Source: Methylocaldum sp002005105
GTDB lineage: Bacteria > Pseudomonadota > Gammaproteobacteria > Methylococcales > Methylococcaceae
Reading direction: 5' to 3'
Assembly (NCBI RefSeq): GCF_051027545.1
Contig: NZ_CP194902.1
Span: 992,001-1,056,000, forward strand
DNA: 64,000 nucleotides
This document shows positions 39,333 to 48,199 of the stretch, one piece after another (within the stretch, counting starts at the first letter, position 1; each line of letters opens with the position of its first letter). The notes under the pieces were generated by a model. That model saw only the letters and a program-made list of their open reading frames with translations. It had not been told where the DNA came from and made no database searches. Position numbers and translations under genes: made by a program.

Positions 39333-39490
39333 GGGTCTTGGCTCACCGCGGACGGTGCGGAATGGGTAGAATGGAAAACCGTAGAAACTACTATGCAATT
39401 CCTTCCGTGTCCAAACCGAAAACGCCGCGTCCCTCGGACCGCTCACCCCGCCAAGTACGCACGCCTAAACGCCCGCAGCCGGAGAAACCG

Positions 39491-40327
39491 ATGGCCCACC
39501 CGCCCGAGCGGACGATCAGAATCGCCGGGCTGCCCGCGGTTACCGCCTTATTCAAGCGCGATCCCGACCGGGTACTGCGGTTTTTTTATGAAGAGCACAT
39601 GGTGCCCCTGGTCGGCGAGTTCTGCGCCTATATGGCACGCTTCCGTCGTCCCTACCGCATGGTCGACACCGAGGAGTTGGCACGCATCGCCGGCACCATG
39701 CTGCACGGCGGTATCGTCGCGGTTGCCAAGCCGCGCCAGATTCCACCCCTCGATCTCGGGGAAGCCCATCAGTGGGCTCAAAGCGGGCAGCCCCTGTTCA
39801 TCCTGGACGGCGTCAGCAATTCTCATAATCTCGGCGCCATCGCCCGCACGCTGGCTTTTTTCGGATTTCAGAATCTGGTGATTTCCGATCACCCGGCTCA
39901 AGCCGGACTCTCCGAATCGGCCTATCGGGTGGCAGAGGGCGGGCTCGAATACCTGCAAATCCGCAAGGCCACGTCTTTGCCCGAGGCACTGAAGCGCTTG
40001 AGACGCGATTACCGCGTCGTGGGCACGGCCCTGGGGCGCGGCGTTTCCATGGAAACGCTGACGCAAGACCCGCGCCCCGCTGCCGTCGTTCTCGGCAACG
40101 AGGAAGATGGGCTACCGACGGCGACGCTGGCGGCTTGCGAAGCCGTCGTGACCCTGCCGGGCTCCGGCCAGGTACAATCCCTCAACGTGTCGGCGACTGC
40201 GGCGATCCTGGCTTACGCGTTGCGTCCGCGATCCGACGCCACGCGGCCCACGCGCCGCCCGAACCCTCCACGTGGAAAATCGAGAGGCGCCGGCACTCCG
40301 AAAAGCCGCCCGAGAAAATCGGCTTGA
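39491..40327 (+). CDS. TrmH/SpoU family RNA 2'-O-methyltransferase
   Basis: Knotted-fold SAM-dependent methyltransferase of 278 residues for tRNA or rRNA. The N-terminal SpoU_sub_bind-like part (residues ~1-100) has HGGIVAVAKP; the catalytic part has SNSHNLGAIARTLAFFG, the conserved GNEEDGLP (~205) and VQSLNVSATAAI motifs. ATG 39491 is chosen because GGAG lies six bases before it; ATG 39371 adds 40 poor residues. The C-terminal tail is basic and Pro-rich. The closest E. coli relative seems to be YfiF, whose target is not known. Confidence 0.88.
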   Translation: MAHPPERTIRIAGLPAVTALFKRDPDRVLRFFYEEHMVPLVGEFCAYMARFRRPYRMVDTEELARIAGTMLHGGIVAVAKPRQIPPLDLGEAHQWAQSGQPLFILDGVSNSHNLGAIARTLAFFGFQNLVISDHPAQAGLSESAYRVAEGGLEYLQIRKATSLPEALKRLRRDYRVVGTALGRGVSMETLTQDPRPAAVVLGNEEDGLPTATLAACEAVVTLPGSGQVQSLNVSATAAILAYALRPRSDATRPTRRPNPPRGKSRGAGTPKSRPRKSA

Positions 40328-40362
40328 TTCGCCCGGTCGGCGGTTTCCAGCGGAAAAAACTT

Positions 40363-40608
40363 ATGACAACGCCACCGAAAACCTTATCGATCATCACCTG
40401 CCCGGCGTGCGGATTTTCGCGGGAGGAACAAATGCCCGTCGATGCCTGCCAGTGGTTCTACGAATGCGCCGGCTGCGGACGGATGCTGAGGCCCAAGCAG
40501 GGGCATTGCTGCGTCTTCTGCTCCTACGGCAGCGTACCGTGCCCGCCGGTACAAACCCACGATCCGGATTGTTGCTCCAAGGCGAACCATCATGTCGACG
40601 ATAGTTGA
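40363..40608 (+). CDS. GDCCVxC-type small cysteine-rich protein
   Basis: 81-residue protein with ten Cys residues. It carries the core GHCCVFCSYGSVPCPPVQ (residues ~46-63), close to the GDCCVxC signature of a common uncharacterised family, with His for Asp. A CPACG pair near the N terminus and CAGCG in the middle suggest bound zinc or another metal. Its ATG follows a good purine run. The TGA stop shares bases with the TTG start of the GGDEF-EAL gene (TTGA, 40605-40608), so translation of the two is probably coupled. Function unknown. Confidence 0.75.
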   Translation: MTTPPKTLSIITCPACGFSREEQMPVDACQWFYECAGCGRMLRPKQGHCCVFCSYGSVPCPPVQTHDPDCCSKANHHVDDS

Positions 40609-42839
40609 CTAAAGTTAATCAATTTAAACCGTCCTTTGCCTTGAACAATATCCACTCCGATATTCCGGTCAGGCCCCGTCTGTTCAGCTACGGGCTCGTG
40701 GCCTTGCTTCTCGTCGCCGGCTACCTCGCGTTGCGCGGCCATTCGTGGACCGGCTCGGCGCATCTGCACACCATTATGGAAACGGTCGCGACGCTGCTGG
40801 CGTTCGTCGTCGGAGCCATGGCCCTGGTCCGCTACTACAGCCGCAAGAGCAATACCTTTCTGGTTATCGGCACCGGTTTCCTCGGCACCGGCCTCCTCGA
40901 CGGGCACCACGCCCTGGTGACCTCGGAGTGGCTGAGTCAGCGCTTGCCCTCGGCGTTATCGTCGTTGATACCGTGGAGCTGGATGGCATCCCGTTTCTTT
41001 TTGTCTGCGGCGCTGCTGTTGAGCGGGTGGATTTGGCGCCGCGAGGCGAAACTCGGCACAGCCGGCCGATTCGACGAAAAAACCGTTTATTCGACGGCTG
41101 CCGGGGCCGCGTTGCTGAGTTTTCTTTTCTTCGCGTTCGTACCGCTCCCGCCGTCTCATCATTTTGTGTTGTTGAGTCCGTTTTTTCGCCCCCAGGAATT
41201 CTTTCCGGCAATCCTCTTTCTGCTCGCCTTGATCGGTTATCTGAGAAAAGGCCGATGGAAGACCGACAGTTTCGAGCATTGGATGATACTGTCGTTGATC
41301 GTGAGCTTCGAATCCCAAGCCGTCTTCATGCCCTTGTCGAGTGGCCTGTTCGACCTCGAATTCAATCTGGCCCATGTGCTCAAATTCGCCAGCTACGTTT
41401 GTGTACTGACCGGTCTTATGATCAACATGTATTCCACCTATCGGCAGGCGGAAAACGAAGTCGAGATTCGCATGGCGGCCGAAGCCAAGGCCGAGCGACT
41501 GGCGCTCTTCGATGAGCTTACCGGGCTGGAGAATCGCCGCTCCGTCCAGGTTCGGATCGAGCAAGCATTGGCCGCGTCGAGAAGGCACGGCTGGCACGGC
41601 GCGCTGCTCTTCCTGGATCTCGACAACTTCAAGAACATCAATGACTCGCTGGGCCATTCGGCGGGAGACACGCTATTGCAGCAGATAGCCCATCGCCTGG
41701 TCTCGCTGGTTCGCAGCGAGGACACCGTAGCGCGGTACGGCGGCGACGAGTTCGTGATATTGCTCTGCGAGCTGGCGGATAGACCCGAGAACGCCCGTGA
41801 CAAGTGCTGGAAAATAGCCGAGAAAGTGCTTGCCTCGCTGGAGGAGCCTTATCGGCTGGGGGATCATTCTTATCATGTGACCTCGAGCATAGGCATCGCC
41901 CTTTTTCCCGATGCGGACGGGAACGGCGAAGATCTGCTCAAGCATGCGGACATGGCGATGTACCGATCGAAGCACGATGGCCGAAACGCCATCCGGTTCT
42001 ACAATCCGCAGATGCACAAAAACGCCCAACAAAGACTGGCGCTCGAGCAGGAGCTCCGAGATGCAATCGACAGGCTCGAATTGCGCCTGCACTTCCAGCC
42101 GCAATTCGATTTGCACAGCGGCCGGCCTTCGGGCGCGGAAGTGCTGATGCGCTGGCTGCATCCGGAAAGGGGGCTCATCGGCCCATCGGACTTGATTTCC
42201 CTCGCCGAGGAATCCCGCCTGATACTGCCCATCGGCGAGTGGATCATCGGGCAAACGGCCGCATATCTGCGCTGCTGGGAACAAAGCGGCCTGCTCGCCG
42301 ACATCCGCACCGTGTCGGTCAATCTCAGCCCGGTGCAGTTCCGCCATCCGCAGCTCGTGGAGACGATCCTGCGGATACTGGCCCAGCAGGGCGTCGATCC
42401 TCGCCTGATCGCGCTCGAACTGACCGAGAATGTCGTCATGGAGGATCTCAAAGGCTCGCTGAAGAGGATGCGGCAGCTGAAAGACGCGGGTGTGCGTTTA
42501 TCCTTGGACGATTTCGGGACCGGATATTCCTCGCTCGCCTATCTCAAACAACTGCCGCTCGACGAACTGAAAATCGACCGCAGCTTCATCCGCAGCATCG
42601 GGCACAATCAACAAGATGCCGCCGTCGTGGAAGCCATAGTCAACCTGGCTCAGCACCTCGATTTGGATGCCGTGGCCGAAGGCATCGAAACCGCGGACCA
42701 ATTGGCGTTCTTGCAGCGCATCTATTGCAGGTTCGGCCAAGGATACTATCTCCAAAAACCCATCGATGCCGGCGAATTCGAGGCGTTTCTCGGCCGGGAT
42801 CCGGAACCGTACGCCGCACGCCACACTCGAATCCCATAG
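40605..42839 (+). CDS. MASE3-GGDEF-EAL c-di-GMP enzyme
   Basis: 744-residue membrane protein. The N terminus resembles MASE3, with about seven helices (residues ~28-280) and the FLGTGLLDGHHALV signature. A GGDEF domain follows (~305-465; LDNFKNINDSLGH, ARYGGDEFV) and an EAL domain (~480-735; EVLMRWLHP, ALELTENVVM, LDDFGTGYSSLAYL). The EAL signature reads EVL, which occurs in active enzymes. A TTG start overlapping the preceding stop is used because no ATG fits before the first helix. Together with the MASE1 protein it suggests c-di-GMP control, perhaps of motility or surface growth; targets cannot be told. Confidence 0.88.
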   Translation: MTKVNQFKPSFALNNIHSDIPVRPRLFSYGLVALLLVAGYLALRGHSWTGSAHLHTIMETVATLLAFVVGAMALVRYYSRKSNTFLVIGTGFLGTGLLDGHHALVTSEWLSQRLPSALSSLIPWSWMASRFFLSAALLLSGWIWRREAKLGTAGRFDEKTVYSTAAGAALLSFLFFAFVPLPPSHHFVLLSPFFRPQEFFPAILFLLALIGYLRKGRWKTDSFEHWMILSLIVSFESQAVFMPLSSGLFDLEFNLAHVLKFASYVCVLTGLMINMYSTYRQAENEVEIRMAAEAKAERLALFDELTGLENRRSVQVRIEQALAASRRHGWHGALLFLDLDNFKNINDSLGHSAGDTLLQQIAHRLVSLVRSEDTVARYGGDEFVILLCELADRPENARDKCWKIAEKVLASLEEPYRLGDHSYHVTSSIGIALFPDADGNGEDLLKHADMAMYRSKHDGRNAIRFYNPQMHKNAQQRLALEQELRDAIDRLELRLHFQPQFDLHSGRPSGAEVLMRWLHPERGLIGPSDLISLAEESRLILPIGEWIIGQTAAYLRCWEQSGLLADIRTVSVNLSPVQFRHPQLVETILRILAQQGVDPRLIALELTENVVMEDLKGSLKRMRQLKDAGVRLSLDDFGTGYSSLAYLKQLPLDELKIDRSFIRSIGHNQQDAAVVEAIVNLAQHLDLDAVAEGIETADQLAFLQRIYCRFGQGYYLQKPIDAGEFEAFLGRDPEPYAARHTRIP

Positions 42840-43007
42840 TCGGGCAGCCGGTCCGCCAGCCGTACGCTCGGACTCGTCCGACGGCCGTTTCTAGGATTCT
42901 CTAATCTTGCAGTTGATAAATCGCATTTGAGCGGCTGAAATGCGATCCGATAATCACTCGCCAGGGCTTGCCGGTTCTGGTACTCGGTTTTCACGAGGAG
43001 AGGAAAG

Positions 43008-44084
43008 GTGAAAAGACTAATCTTGTGCTTGCCGCTTATGGTGGTGGGAAACGCATGGGCAGCCGAGGAGCTTATGCAAAGGGCGCAGGCCCTGTTCAAA
43101 CCCATTCCCACCGAACCGCCGCCCATCCGGAACACTGTCGTTACGCCGGAAAGGATCGAGTTGGGCAAGATGCTCTACTTCGATCCGCGTCTTTCGAGGA
43201 GTTGGATGATCAGCTGCAATAGCTGCCACAACCTGGCGCTGGGCGGCGTCGATCTCGAGCAGACTTCGATCGGACACGGATGGCAGAAAGGGCCCCGCAA
43301 TGCACCCACGGTGCTGAATTCCGTGTTCAATATCGCCCAGTTCTGGGACGGGCGGGCGGCCGATCTTCAAACGCAAGCCAAGGGTCCCTTGCAGGCCAGC
43401 GTGGAGATGAACAATACCCCCGAGCGGCTCGAAAAAACCCTGAACACCATCCCCGGCTATGTCGAACGCTTCAAGCAAGCTTTCCCGAACGAACCCAACC
43501 CGGTGAGCTTCGATAATCTGGCAAAGGCCATCGAGGCCTTCGAAGCGACCCTGATTACCCCGAATTCCAAGTTCGACCGCTATCTCAAAGGCGACGACAA
43601 AGCGCTCAACGATGCGGAAAAACAAGGCCTGGCGCTGTTCATGGACAAGGGCTGCTCGAACTGCCACAACGGCATCAACATCGGCGGCAACGGCTATTTT
43701 CCTTTCGGCGTCGTGGAAAAACCCGGTGCGGAAATCCTGCCGCTGAAGGACAAGGGACGATTCACCGTCACCAATACCGCCAGCGACGAATACGTCTTCA
43801 AAGTGCCCTCATTGAGGAATATCGTGCTGACGCCTCCTTATTTCCACTCCGGCCAGGTGTGGGATCTCCGGCAGGCCGTGGCCATCATGGGCACGGCGCA
43901 ACTGGGTGCCAAGCTGACCGATCCGGAAATCGACTCGGTCACCACCTTTTTGAGAACCTTGACCGGCGATCAACCCAAAATCGAATTGACCCACCTGCCG
44001 GCTCACACCAAAGACACACCCTTGCCGATCGTGGAAGTTACGCCGGAAGGTACGGTAAAACCCGAGGGCACCAAAACGCATTAG
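43008..44084 (+). CDS. ccpA: Di-haem cytochrome c peroxidase
   Basis: Periplasmic enzyme that reduces hydrogen peroxide to water using electrons from small c-type cytochromes. The 358-residue precursor has a signal peptide (cleaved after NAWA, residue ~18) and two haem c motifs, CNSCH (~72) and CSNCH (~216), each in the expected surroundings (SRSWMISCNSCHNLALGG, DKGCSNCHNG). The start is a GTG seven bases after GAGGAG. The C-terminal part has the GQVWDLRQAVAIMG pattern of the second haem lobe. The c4-like cytochrome gene 250 bp downstream is a likely electron donor or partner. Confidence 0.93.
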   Translation: MKRLILCLPLMVVGNAWAAEELMQRAQALFKPIPTEPPPIRNTVVTPERIELGKMLYFDPRLSRSWMISCNSCHNLALGGVDLEQTSIGHGWQKGPRNAPTVLNSVFNIAQFWDGRAADLQTQAKGPLQASVEMNNTPERLEKTLNTIPGYVERFKQAFPNEPNPVSFDNLAKAIEAFEATLITPNSKFDRYLKGDDKALNDAEKQGLALFMDKGCSNCHNGINIGGNGYFPFGVVEKPGAEILPLKDKGRFTVTNTASDEYVFKVPSLRNIVLTPPYFHSGQVWDLRQAVAIMGTAQLGAKLTDPEIDSVTTFLRTLTGDQPKIELTHLPAHTKDTPLPIVEVTPEGTVKPEGTKTH

Positions 44085-44163
44085 CCATGTAGAAGGATGA
44101 GCCTTTCCGAGCGGCGTCGAAGAGGCGTTATTCCAAGTCGCTTTCAATCTGGAATTCATGTTT

Positions 44164-44244
44164 GTAGGGTGGGTTAGGCCGCGAGGCCATAACCCACCGA
44201 GCGACCTTCAATCGGTGGATTACGCTCCGCTAAATCCACCCTAC
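44164..44244. repeat. REP/BIME-like double-hairpin element, copy 1
   Basis: Starts GTAGGGTGGGTTAG and ends TAAATCCACCCTAC. It forms two hairpins: GGTGGGTTA...GGCC-GCGA-GGCC...TAACCCACC, then GGTGGATTA...TAAATCCACC. A longer copy of the same design is at 59675-59837. It lies between the peroxidase and c4-type cytochrome genes, which converge, and may also slow transcription there. Confidence 0.75.
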
Positions 44245-44341
44245 GATGAATGTCCACACGCATGCCGAATGGAATTAGCCGTTCCCGGCAGACCGGCTAA
44301 CGCTTATTCCGGTTACGCGAAAAAATGAGAGGGAAAATCGA

Positions 44342-44998
44342 TCAGCGTTCCAAACCCGCGTAATACCTCGCCAACTGCCGGATCTCCTCGTCGTTGAGCT
44401 GCTGCACGATCAGGCGCATGCGCCGGTAGATATCGTTGCGTCGCGCCTCGGATTTGTACGCCAGCATCGTTTGTTCGAGATAGGCGGCCTTTTGGGCGGC
44501 AAGGACCGGCGTATCCATGGTCTGGCCTTGCCCGGCGGAACCGTGACAGACGGCGCAGGGCGCTACGATGCGCGTTCCGTCGCCGCGGTCGACGAGTTTG
44601 CGGATCGTGTCCGGAACCTCATCTGCCTTCTTTGCGGGAGGCAGGGACTGGCGGCTGTACCAGGCCGAGACGTCCGCCATGTCCTGATCCGACAGGCCGG
44701 CGCTTATGCCCACCATGATCTCGTTCGAGCGGCTGCCGCTCTTGTAATCGTGAAGCTGCTTATAGAGATAGGTCGCCGATTGCCCTTGAAGATACGGGAA
44801 TTCGCTTTCGGCGTTTTCCGGCGTCGCGGCATGGCAGGCTTCGCAAGCTTGCGCGAGTTCCTTACCCCTCTCGGCATCGCCGTTCTTGACGAACCTCAGG
44901 GTTTCCGGGGTCCACGCCACCTGGGTCGAAGGCTCCGCCGAGATTTGACCGTTCGCCGCAACGAGCACGATCCATGCGAAAACATAGCCCTTTTTCAT
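44342..44998 (-). CDS. c4-like di-haem cytochrome c
   Basis: 218-residue precursor with a signal peptide (cleaved near ISA, residue ~21) and two haem c motifs, CEACH (~51) and CAVCH (~145), in two similar lobes, the layout of cytochrome c4. Axial Met candidates are in NEIMVGIS and YRRMRLIV. The ATG at 44998 lies one base after the stop of the oxidase subunit I gene, so it is the last gene of the oxidase operon. It probably carries electrons to the oxidase or to the peroxidase; which one is not clear from sequence. Confidence 0.88.
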   Translation of the reverse strand: MKKGYVFAWIVLVAANGQISAEPSTQVAWTPETLRFVKNGDAERGKELAQACEACHAATPENAESEFPYLQGQSATYLYKQLHDYKSGSRSNEIMVGISAGLSDQDMADVSAWYSRQSLPPAKKADEVPDTIRKLVDRGDGTRIVAPCAVCHGSAGQGQTMDTPVLAAQKAAYLEQTMLAYKSEARRNDIYRRMRLIVQQLNDEEIRQLARYYAGLER

Positions 44999-44999
44999 G

Positions 45000-46628
45000 T
45001 CAGTACCCCCACGCGACCGAGCCAAAGGTCTTGATCAGGAAAAACTGGGCGATCGGATAGCCGAAGTTCACCAGCATGAGCACCGCTATCGCTATATTCC
45101 ACACTCTAAAACCGTTCAACAGCGGATGCACCCGGGTCACCGGGTCCAGCGATTCCGCGTATTCGATTTCGTCCGCCTGAATCGGCGCCGTTTCCGGCTG
45201 TCGGTACGATTTCGCGAGGATGTAGACGAACAGCCCGGCCGAAAACGTCAGCACGGTTCCCCCGACGACCATGGTCAATATATAGGGATCCCACGCGAAG
45301 GTGAGGGGACTGTTGTAGGTCACGGTCGAAATGCGGCGCGGCTGGCCGAGCAACCCGAGAATATGCCAGGCCGTCGTCAGAATGACGAACCCCCAAAACC
45401 ACGACCACAGTTGCACGAGAGGCAACGTGGACGAAACAAGCGGCTTGCCGGTCACGTGTGGCCAAAGGTAATAGGCCGTGGCCATGTACATGATGATGGT
45501 GGTCCCGCCGAAGATCAGATGGAAATGCCCGGCCACCCAGGCCGTATTGTGGACCATGGCGTTCATCGCATAACTCGCGTTGACCAGGCCGCCGAAACCG
45601 CCCAGGACCAGCATCGCAGCCGCAAGAATGCCCGCGAGCACCATGGAGTTGCGCCAGGGCAAGGCCCCGATCCAGCCGAACAAGCCCGTGCCTCCCTTGG
45701 ATCGGCCGGCCATCTCCAGCGAGGCGGTCACCGTGAAGGCGGTAAGCAAGGTCGGCACGGCCACAAGAAAGGTCAGCGCACCGTGAGACAGCTTGAAGCC
45801 GGCACTCTGTTCGGGGTCCATATAAAGATGGTGAAAACCGATCGGCAGACTGAGCACCAAGAGCATGACGAAAGCCGCACGTCCCAGTTCGTGGCTAAAA
45901 AGTTTCCCGCCCGCCGCCTTGGGAACGAAGCTGTAAAGCGCGATATAGGCCGGTATCAGCCAGAAATAGACGATAGGATGCAGAGTCCAGGCGAATAGCG
46001 TTCTCGCTAGCCCGGCGTCAACCGTATCCTTCAATCCCAAGGACCAGGGAACAAGCTGGAACAAAACCTCCGCCGCCACGCCCGCGCTGGTCCAAAGCCA
46101 CAGAATCGCGTTGGCGGTAGTAGCAAACATCGGCAGGGGCACCGGCTCGCCCGGATGAGCCTCCTTCCATTGCCTGTGCATGGCGATCATGATCACGCAC
46201 CAGAACCAGGAGCCCACCACCAGCAGCGTTGCGCCGATGTAAAACAGCGCATGGGCCTGCACCGGCGGATAAAAGGTGTAGAGCACCGATGCCCGACCCA
46301 GCAGCAACGGGATCGCGGCCAATCCCGTCCCGACCGTGCTGATCCAGAAACCGATCCAGGCCCATTTCAGATTCCATAGCGGCATCTTCAGGCTGGACAC
46401 GGCCGTGACGTAGCCGAACCCCATGATGAAAAAGGTGGTCAGCACATAAGCCATCAACACCCCATGAGTGCTGACGGAAGCGAAGTACACGCCGGGCGAC
46501 TGCAGGGCCGGGATCAGGTCGCTGCGCTCCAGCACCTGGTAAAACCCCATAACCGCCGCCAAGGCGAAGGCACCGAAAGCGACCGCGAAATGGCTCAGCG
46601 CCAGTTTTCTGATTTCGATTGCGAGCAT
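45000..46628 (-). CDS. ba3-type haem-copper oxidase subunit I
   Basis: Catalytic subunit of a type B terminal oxidase, reducing O2 to water and pumping protons. The 542-residue protein has about thirteen helices. Key residues: SVSTHGVLMAYVL (low-spin haem His), LHPIVYFWLIPAY (CuB His and the cross-linked Tyr of the HPxxY pattern), HHLYMDPE (CuB), and the pair in WVAGHFHLIFGG (haem and low-spin His). It lacks the D-channel NPN segment of type A enzymes and resembles the Thermus ba3 type. It sits between the subunit II and c4-like cytochrome genes, all on the minus strand. Confidence 0.92.
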   Translation of the reverse strand: MLAIEIRKLALSHFAVAFGAFALAAVMGFYQVLERSDLIPALQSPGVYFASVSTHGVLMAYVLTTFFIMGFGYVTAVSSLKMPLWNLKWAWIGFWISTVGTGLAAIPLLLGRASVLYTFYPPVQAHALFYIGATLLVVGSWFWCVIMIAMHRQWKEAHPGEPVPLPMFATTANAILWLWTSAGVAAEVLFQLVPWSLGLKDTVDAGLARTLFAWTLHPIVYFWLIPAYIALYSFVPKAAGGKLFSHELGRAAFVMLLVLSLPIGFHHLYMDPEQSAGFKLSHGALTFLVAVPTLLTAFTVTASLEMAGRSKGGTGLFGWIGALPWRNSMVLAGILAAAMLVLGGFGGLVNASYAMNAMVHNTAWVAGHFHLIFGGTTIIMYMATAYYLWPHVTGKPLVSSTLPLVQLWSWFWGFVILTTAWHILGLLGQPRRISTVTYNSPLTFAWDPYILTMVVGGTVLTFSAGLFVYILAKSYRQPETAPIQADEIEYAESLDPVTRVHPLLNGFRVWNIAIAVLMLVNFGYPIAQFFLIKTFGSVAWGY

Positions 46629-46632
46629 ACGC

Positions 46633-47154
46633 TTATCTCCTTACCGGTTGCGCATTGGGTGCCGCGGGCCAGCTTTCCTTGGCCACTACGGTCACCTTGC
46701 TCCACATGTGATCGTGCCCGAGCCCGCAGTATTCGTTGCAGAGCATGGGATATTCGCCAGGCTTCGGAAAGGTCGTGGTGATCTCGGAGACGTAGCCCGG
46801 CACGACCATCGTGCCCATGTTGGTCATCGGGATATGGATGCCGTGCAGGACGTCGGCACTGGCGATGCGGAACGTCACTTGGGTTCCGGCGGGAAGCTGG
46901 ATCTCGCGGGGATAGAACCCGTAGCGGGCGGCGACCAGAGTCACTTTGATCGTGCCGTCGGGCTGGGTCCAAACGCCGAGTTTATCCTCGGCGAATTCCT
47001 CGCTCAGATGGAGACTGGCGGAATCGATGGTTTCGATGTGACTGGGCGGATGGATGTTTCGTGCGATGGCGGTGTAGAAAATGGCCAGCAGAAAGATGCC
47101 GATGACCGCCAGAACGACATAAATCCATCTTCTCTCGAGCGGGTGGATATGCAT
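46633..47154 (-). CDS. ba3-type oxidase subunit II (CuA)
   Basis: 173-residue membrane-anchored subunit that takes electrons from cytochrome c. One N-terminal helix (residues ~8-30) is followed by a cupredoxin domain with the CuA site: HGIHIPMTN (first His), LCNEYCGLGHDHMW (two Cys, the second His and Met). The short length is typical of ba3 enzymes. The gene is four bases upstream of subunit I and eight bases after the 50-residue subunit IIa. Confidence 0.93.
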   Translation of the reverse strand: MHIHPLERRWIYVVLAVIGIFLLAIFYTAIARNIHPPSHIETIDSASLHLSEEFAEDKLGVWTQPDGTIKVTLVAARYGFYPREIQLPAGTQVTFRIASADVLHGIHIPMTNMGTMVVPGYVSEITTTFPKPGEYPMLCNEYCGLGHDHMWSKVTVVAKESWPAAPNAQPVRR

Positions 47155-47162
47155 GGCTCACC

Positions 47163-47315
47163 TCACTGCACGCCGCCGCGCGGCAGAAACACGCCGAAGT
47201 AAAGGAAAAGCCAGGCGATCACCATTCCGGCGACGATCAGGCAAAGCAGTGTCCAAGTGCCGATCGGCGTGAATTTCGAGGGATCAAAACGTTCTTCTTC
47301 ATTTTTGATATCCAT
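47163..47315 (-). CDS. Oxidase subunit IIa-like single-helix protein
   Basis: 50-residue protein whose single membrane helix (residues ~19-40, WTLLCLIVAGMVIAWLFLYF) and acidic N terminus (MDIKNEEERFDPSKF) match the small subunit IIa of ba3 oxidases, which supplies a helix missing from subunit II. It is the first gene of the oxidase operon. Its start codon follows AAGGGG by seven bases; that ribosome binding site lies in the loop of an inverted repeat. Confidence 0.8.
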   Translation of the reverse strand: MDIKNEEERFDPSKFTPIGTWTLLCLIVAGMVIAWLFLYFGVFLPRGGVQ

Positions 47316-47334
47316 ATTTGTCCCCTTGACAAAT
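47316..47334 (-). promoter_or_regulatory. Inverted repeat enclosing the oxidase operon ribosome binding site
   Basis: On the minus strand ATTTGTC-AAGGG-GACAAAT is a perfect 7-bp dyad around a 5-base loop, directly before the subunit IIa ATG. The Shine-Dalgarno AAGGG is in the loop. It could be a protein operator or an mRNA hairpin that controls translation. Confidence 0.6.
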
Positions 47335-47567
47335 TAGCCGTGCCTCAACAGTCGTGGAGTGTGCCCCGCCTGATGGCCGAACGCAAGCATTAATCCGTTA
47401 TGATTTGGCGGCAACGCAACAAGTTTTGCCGAATACGCGATAGAGCTAATAGCCCTGCGCGCCGAGCCATGAATCAATCAAAGGACGCGTTTTGATTGGC
47501 GAAACCGCTATCGATGGCAACAGGCGGATGCTACTCTGGTTTCCGTCATCCGCTATAGGAGAAGACC

Positions 47568-48188
47568 ATGGCTGTCGCCGCCGAACAAGCTCCAGCCCCC
47601 GTCCGGTCCCGGCTGCTCAGGGCGGCTCTCGAATGCTTTCTCGCCGACGAATACCACAAGGTCACGACCCGACGGATTGCCGAAAAGGCCGACGCCAATA
47701 TTTCGATGATCCGTTACTACTTCGGCAGCAAGGAAGGTCTGTACGAGGAGATGATCCGGGATACGTTGAGCCCGTTGCTGGATGTGCTGGACGGCCCGAT
47801 GCTGTCGTCGGTGAAAGGCTTTACGGATTTCCTCCGTCTCTACTACGACACGATGTCCAAACGGCCTGAATTTCCCAGGCTGATCCTGAAAGTGCTGGCG
47901 CTGAACCAAGGCCCGGGCCGACGCTTCATTCAGCAATTGCTGGAACGGGGACGCACACGCGGCGCGCGGACCGTGGCCGACTTGAAAAGCCATGGACAGA
48001 TCGCCCCATCGGTAGACCCCGACATCCTGAGAATGACATTCGTCAGCCTGGCCATGATGCCGATGCTGCTGAAAGACATCTTCGAGGAACAGATGGGGCA
48101 TGCGATGGATGCAGCGTTCATCGAAACCCTGGCCGAGTTCAACGGCCGACTCTTTACAGGGGGCCTGGCACCGGCCCCGCACGAATAG
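47568..48188 (+). CDS. TetR family transcriptional regulator
   Basis: 206-residue regulator. The N-terminal helix-turn-helix (residues ~10-60) contains HKVTTRRIAEKADANISMIRYYFGSKEGLYEEMI, a clear TetR pattern. The ligand domain has no close relative that I recognise. AGGAGA lies before the ATG. It is 11 bp upstream of a methyltransferase gene, which is probably its target, and 252 bp from the divergent oxidase operon, which it could also control. The ligand is unknown. Confidence 0.9.
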   Translation: MAVAAEQAPAPVRSRLLRAALECFLADEYHKVTTRRIAEKADANISMIRYYFGSKEGLYEEMIRDTLSPLLDVLDGPMLSSVKGFTDFLRLYYDTMSKRPEFPRLILKVLALNQGPGRRFIQQLLERGRTRGARTVADLKSHGQIAPSVDPDILRMTFVSLAMMPMLLKDIFEEQMGHAMDAAFIETLAEFNGRLFTGGLAPAPHE

Positions 48189-48199
48189 CTGGAGCCGCG

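Noticed and set aside
40267..40276. TCCACGTGGA, a partial parS core in the methyltransferase gene end
   Set aside because: Only the inner ten bases match; the outer TGT and ACA arms are missing, and it is far from the replication genes.
44164..44244. The inverted repeat as an insertion sequence
   Set aside because: It is only 81 bp with no transposase and folds as two hairpins; it fits a REP/BIME element better.
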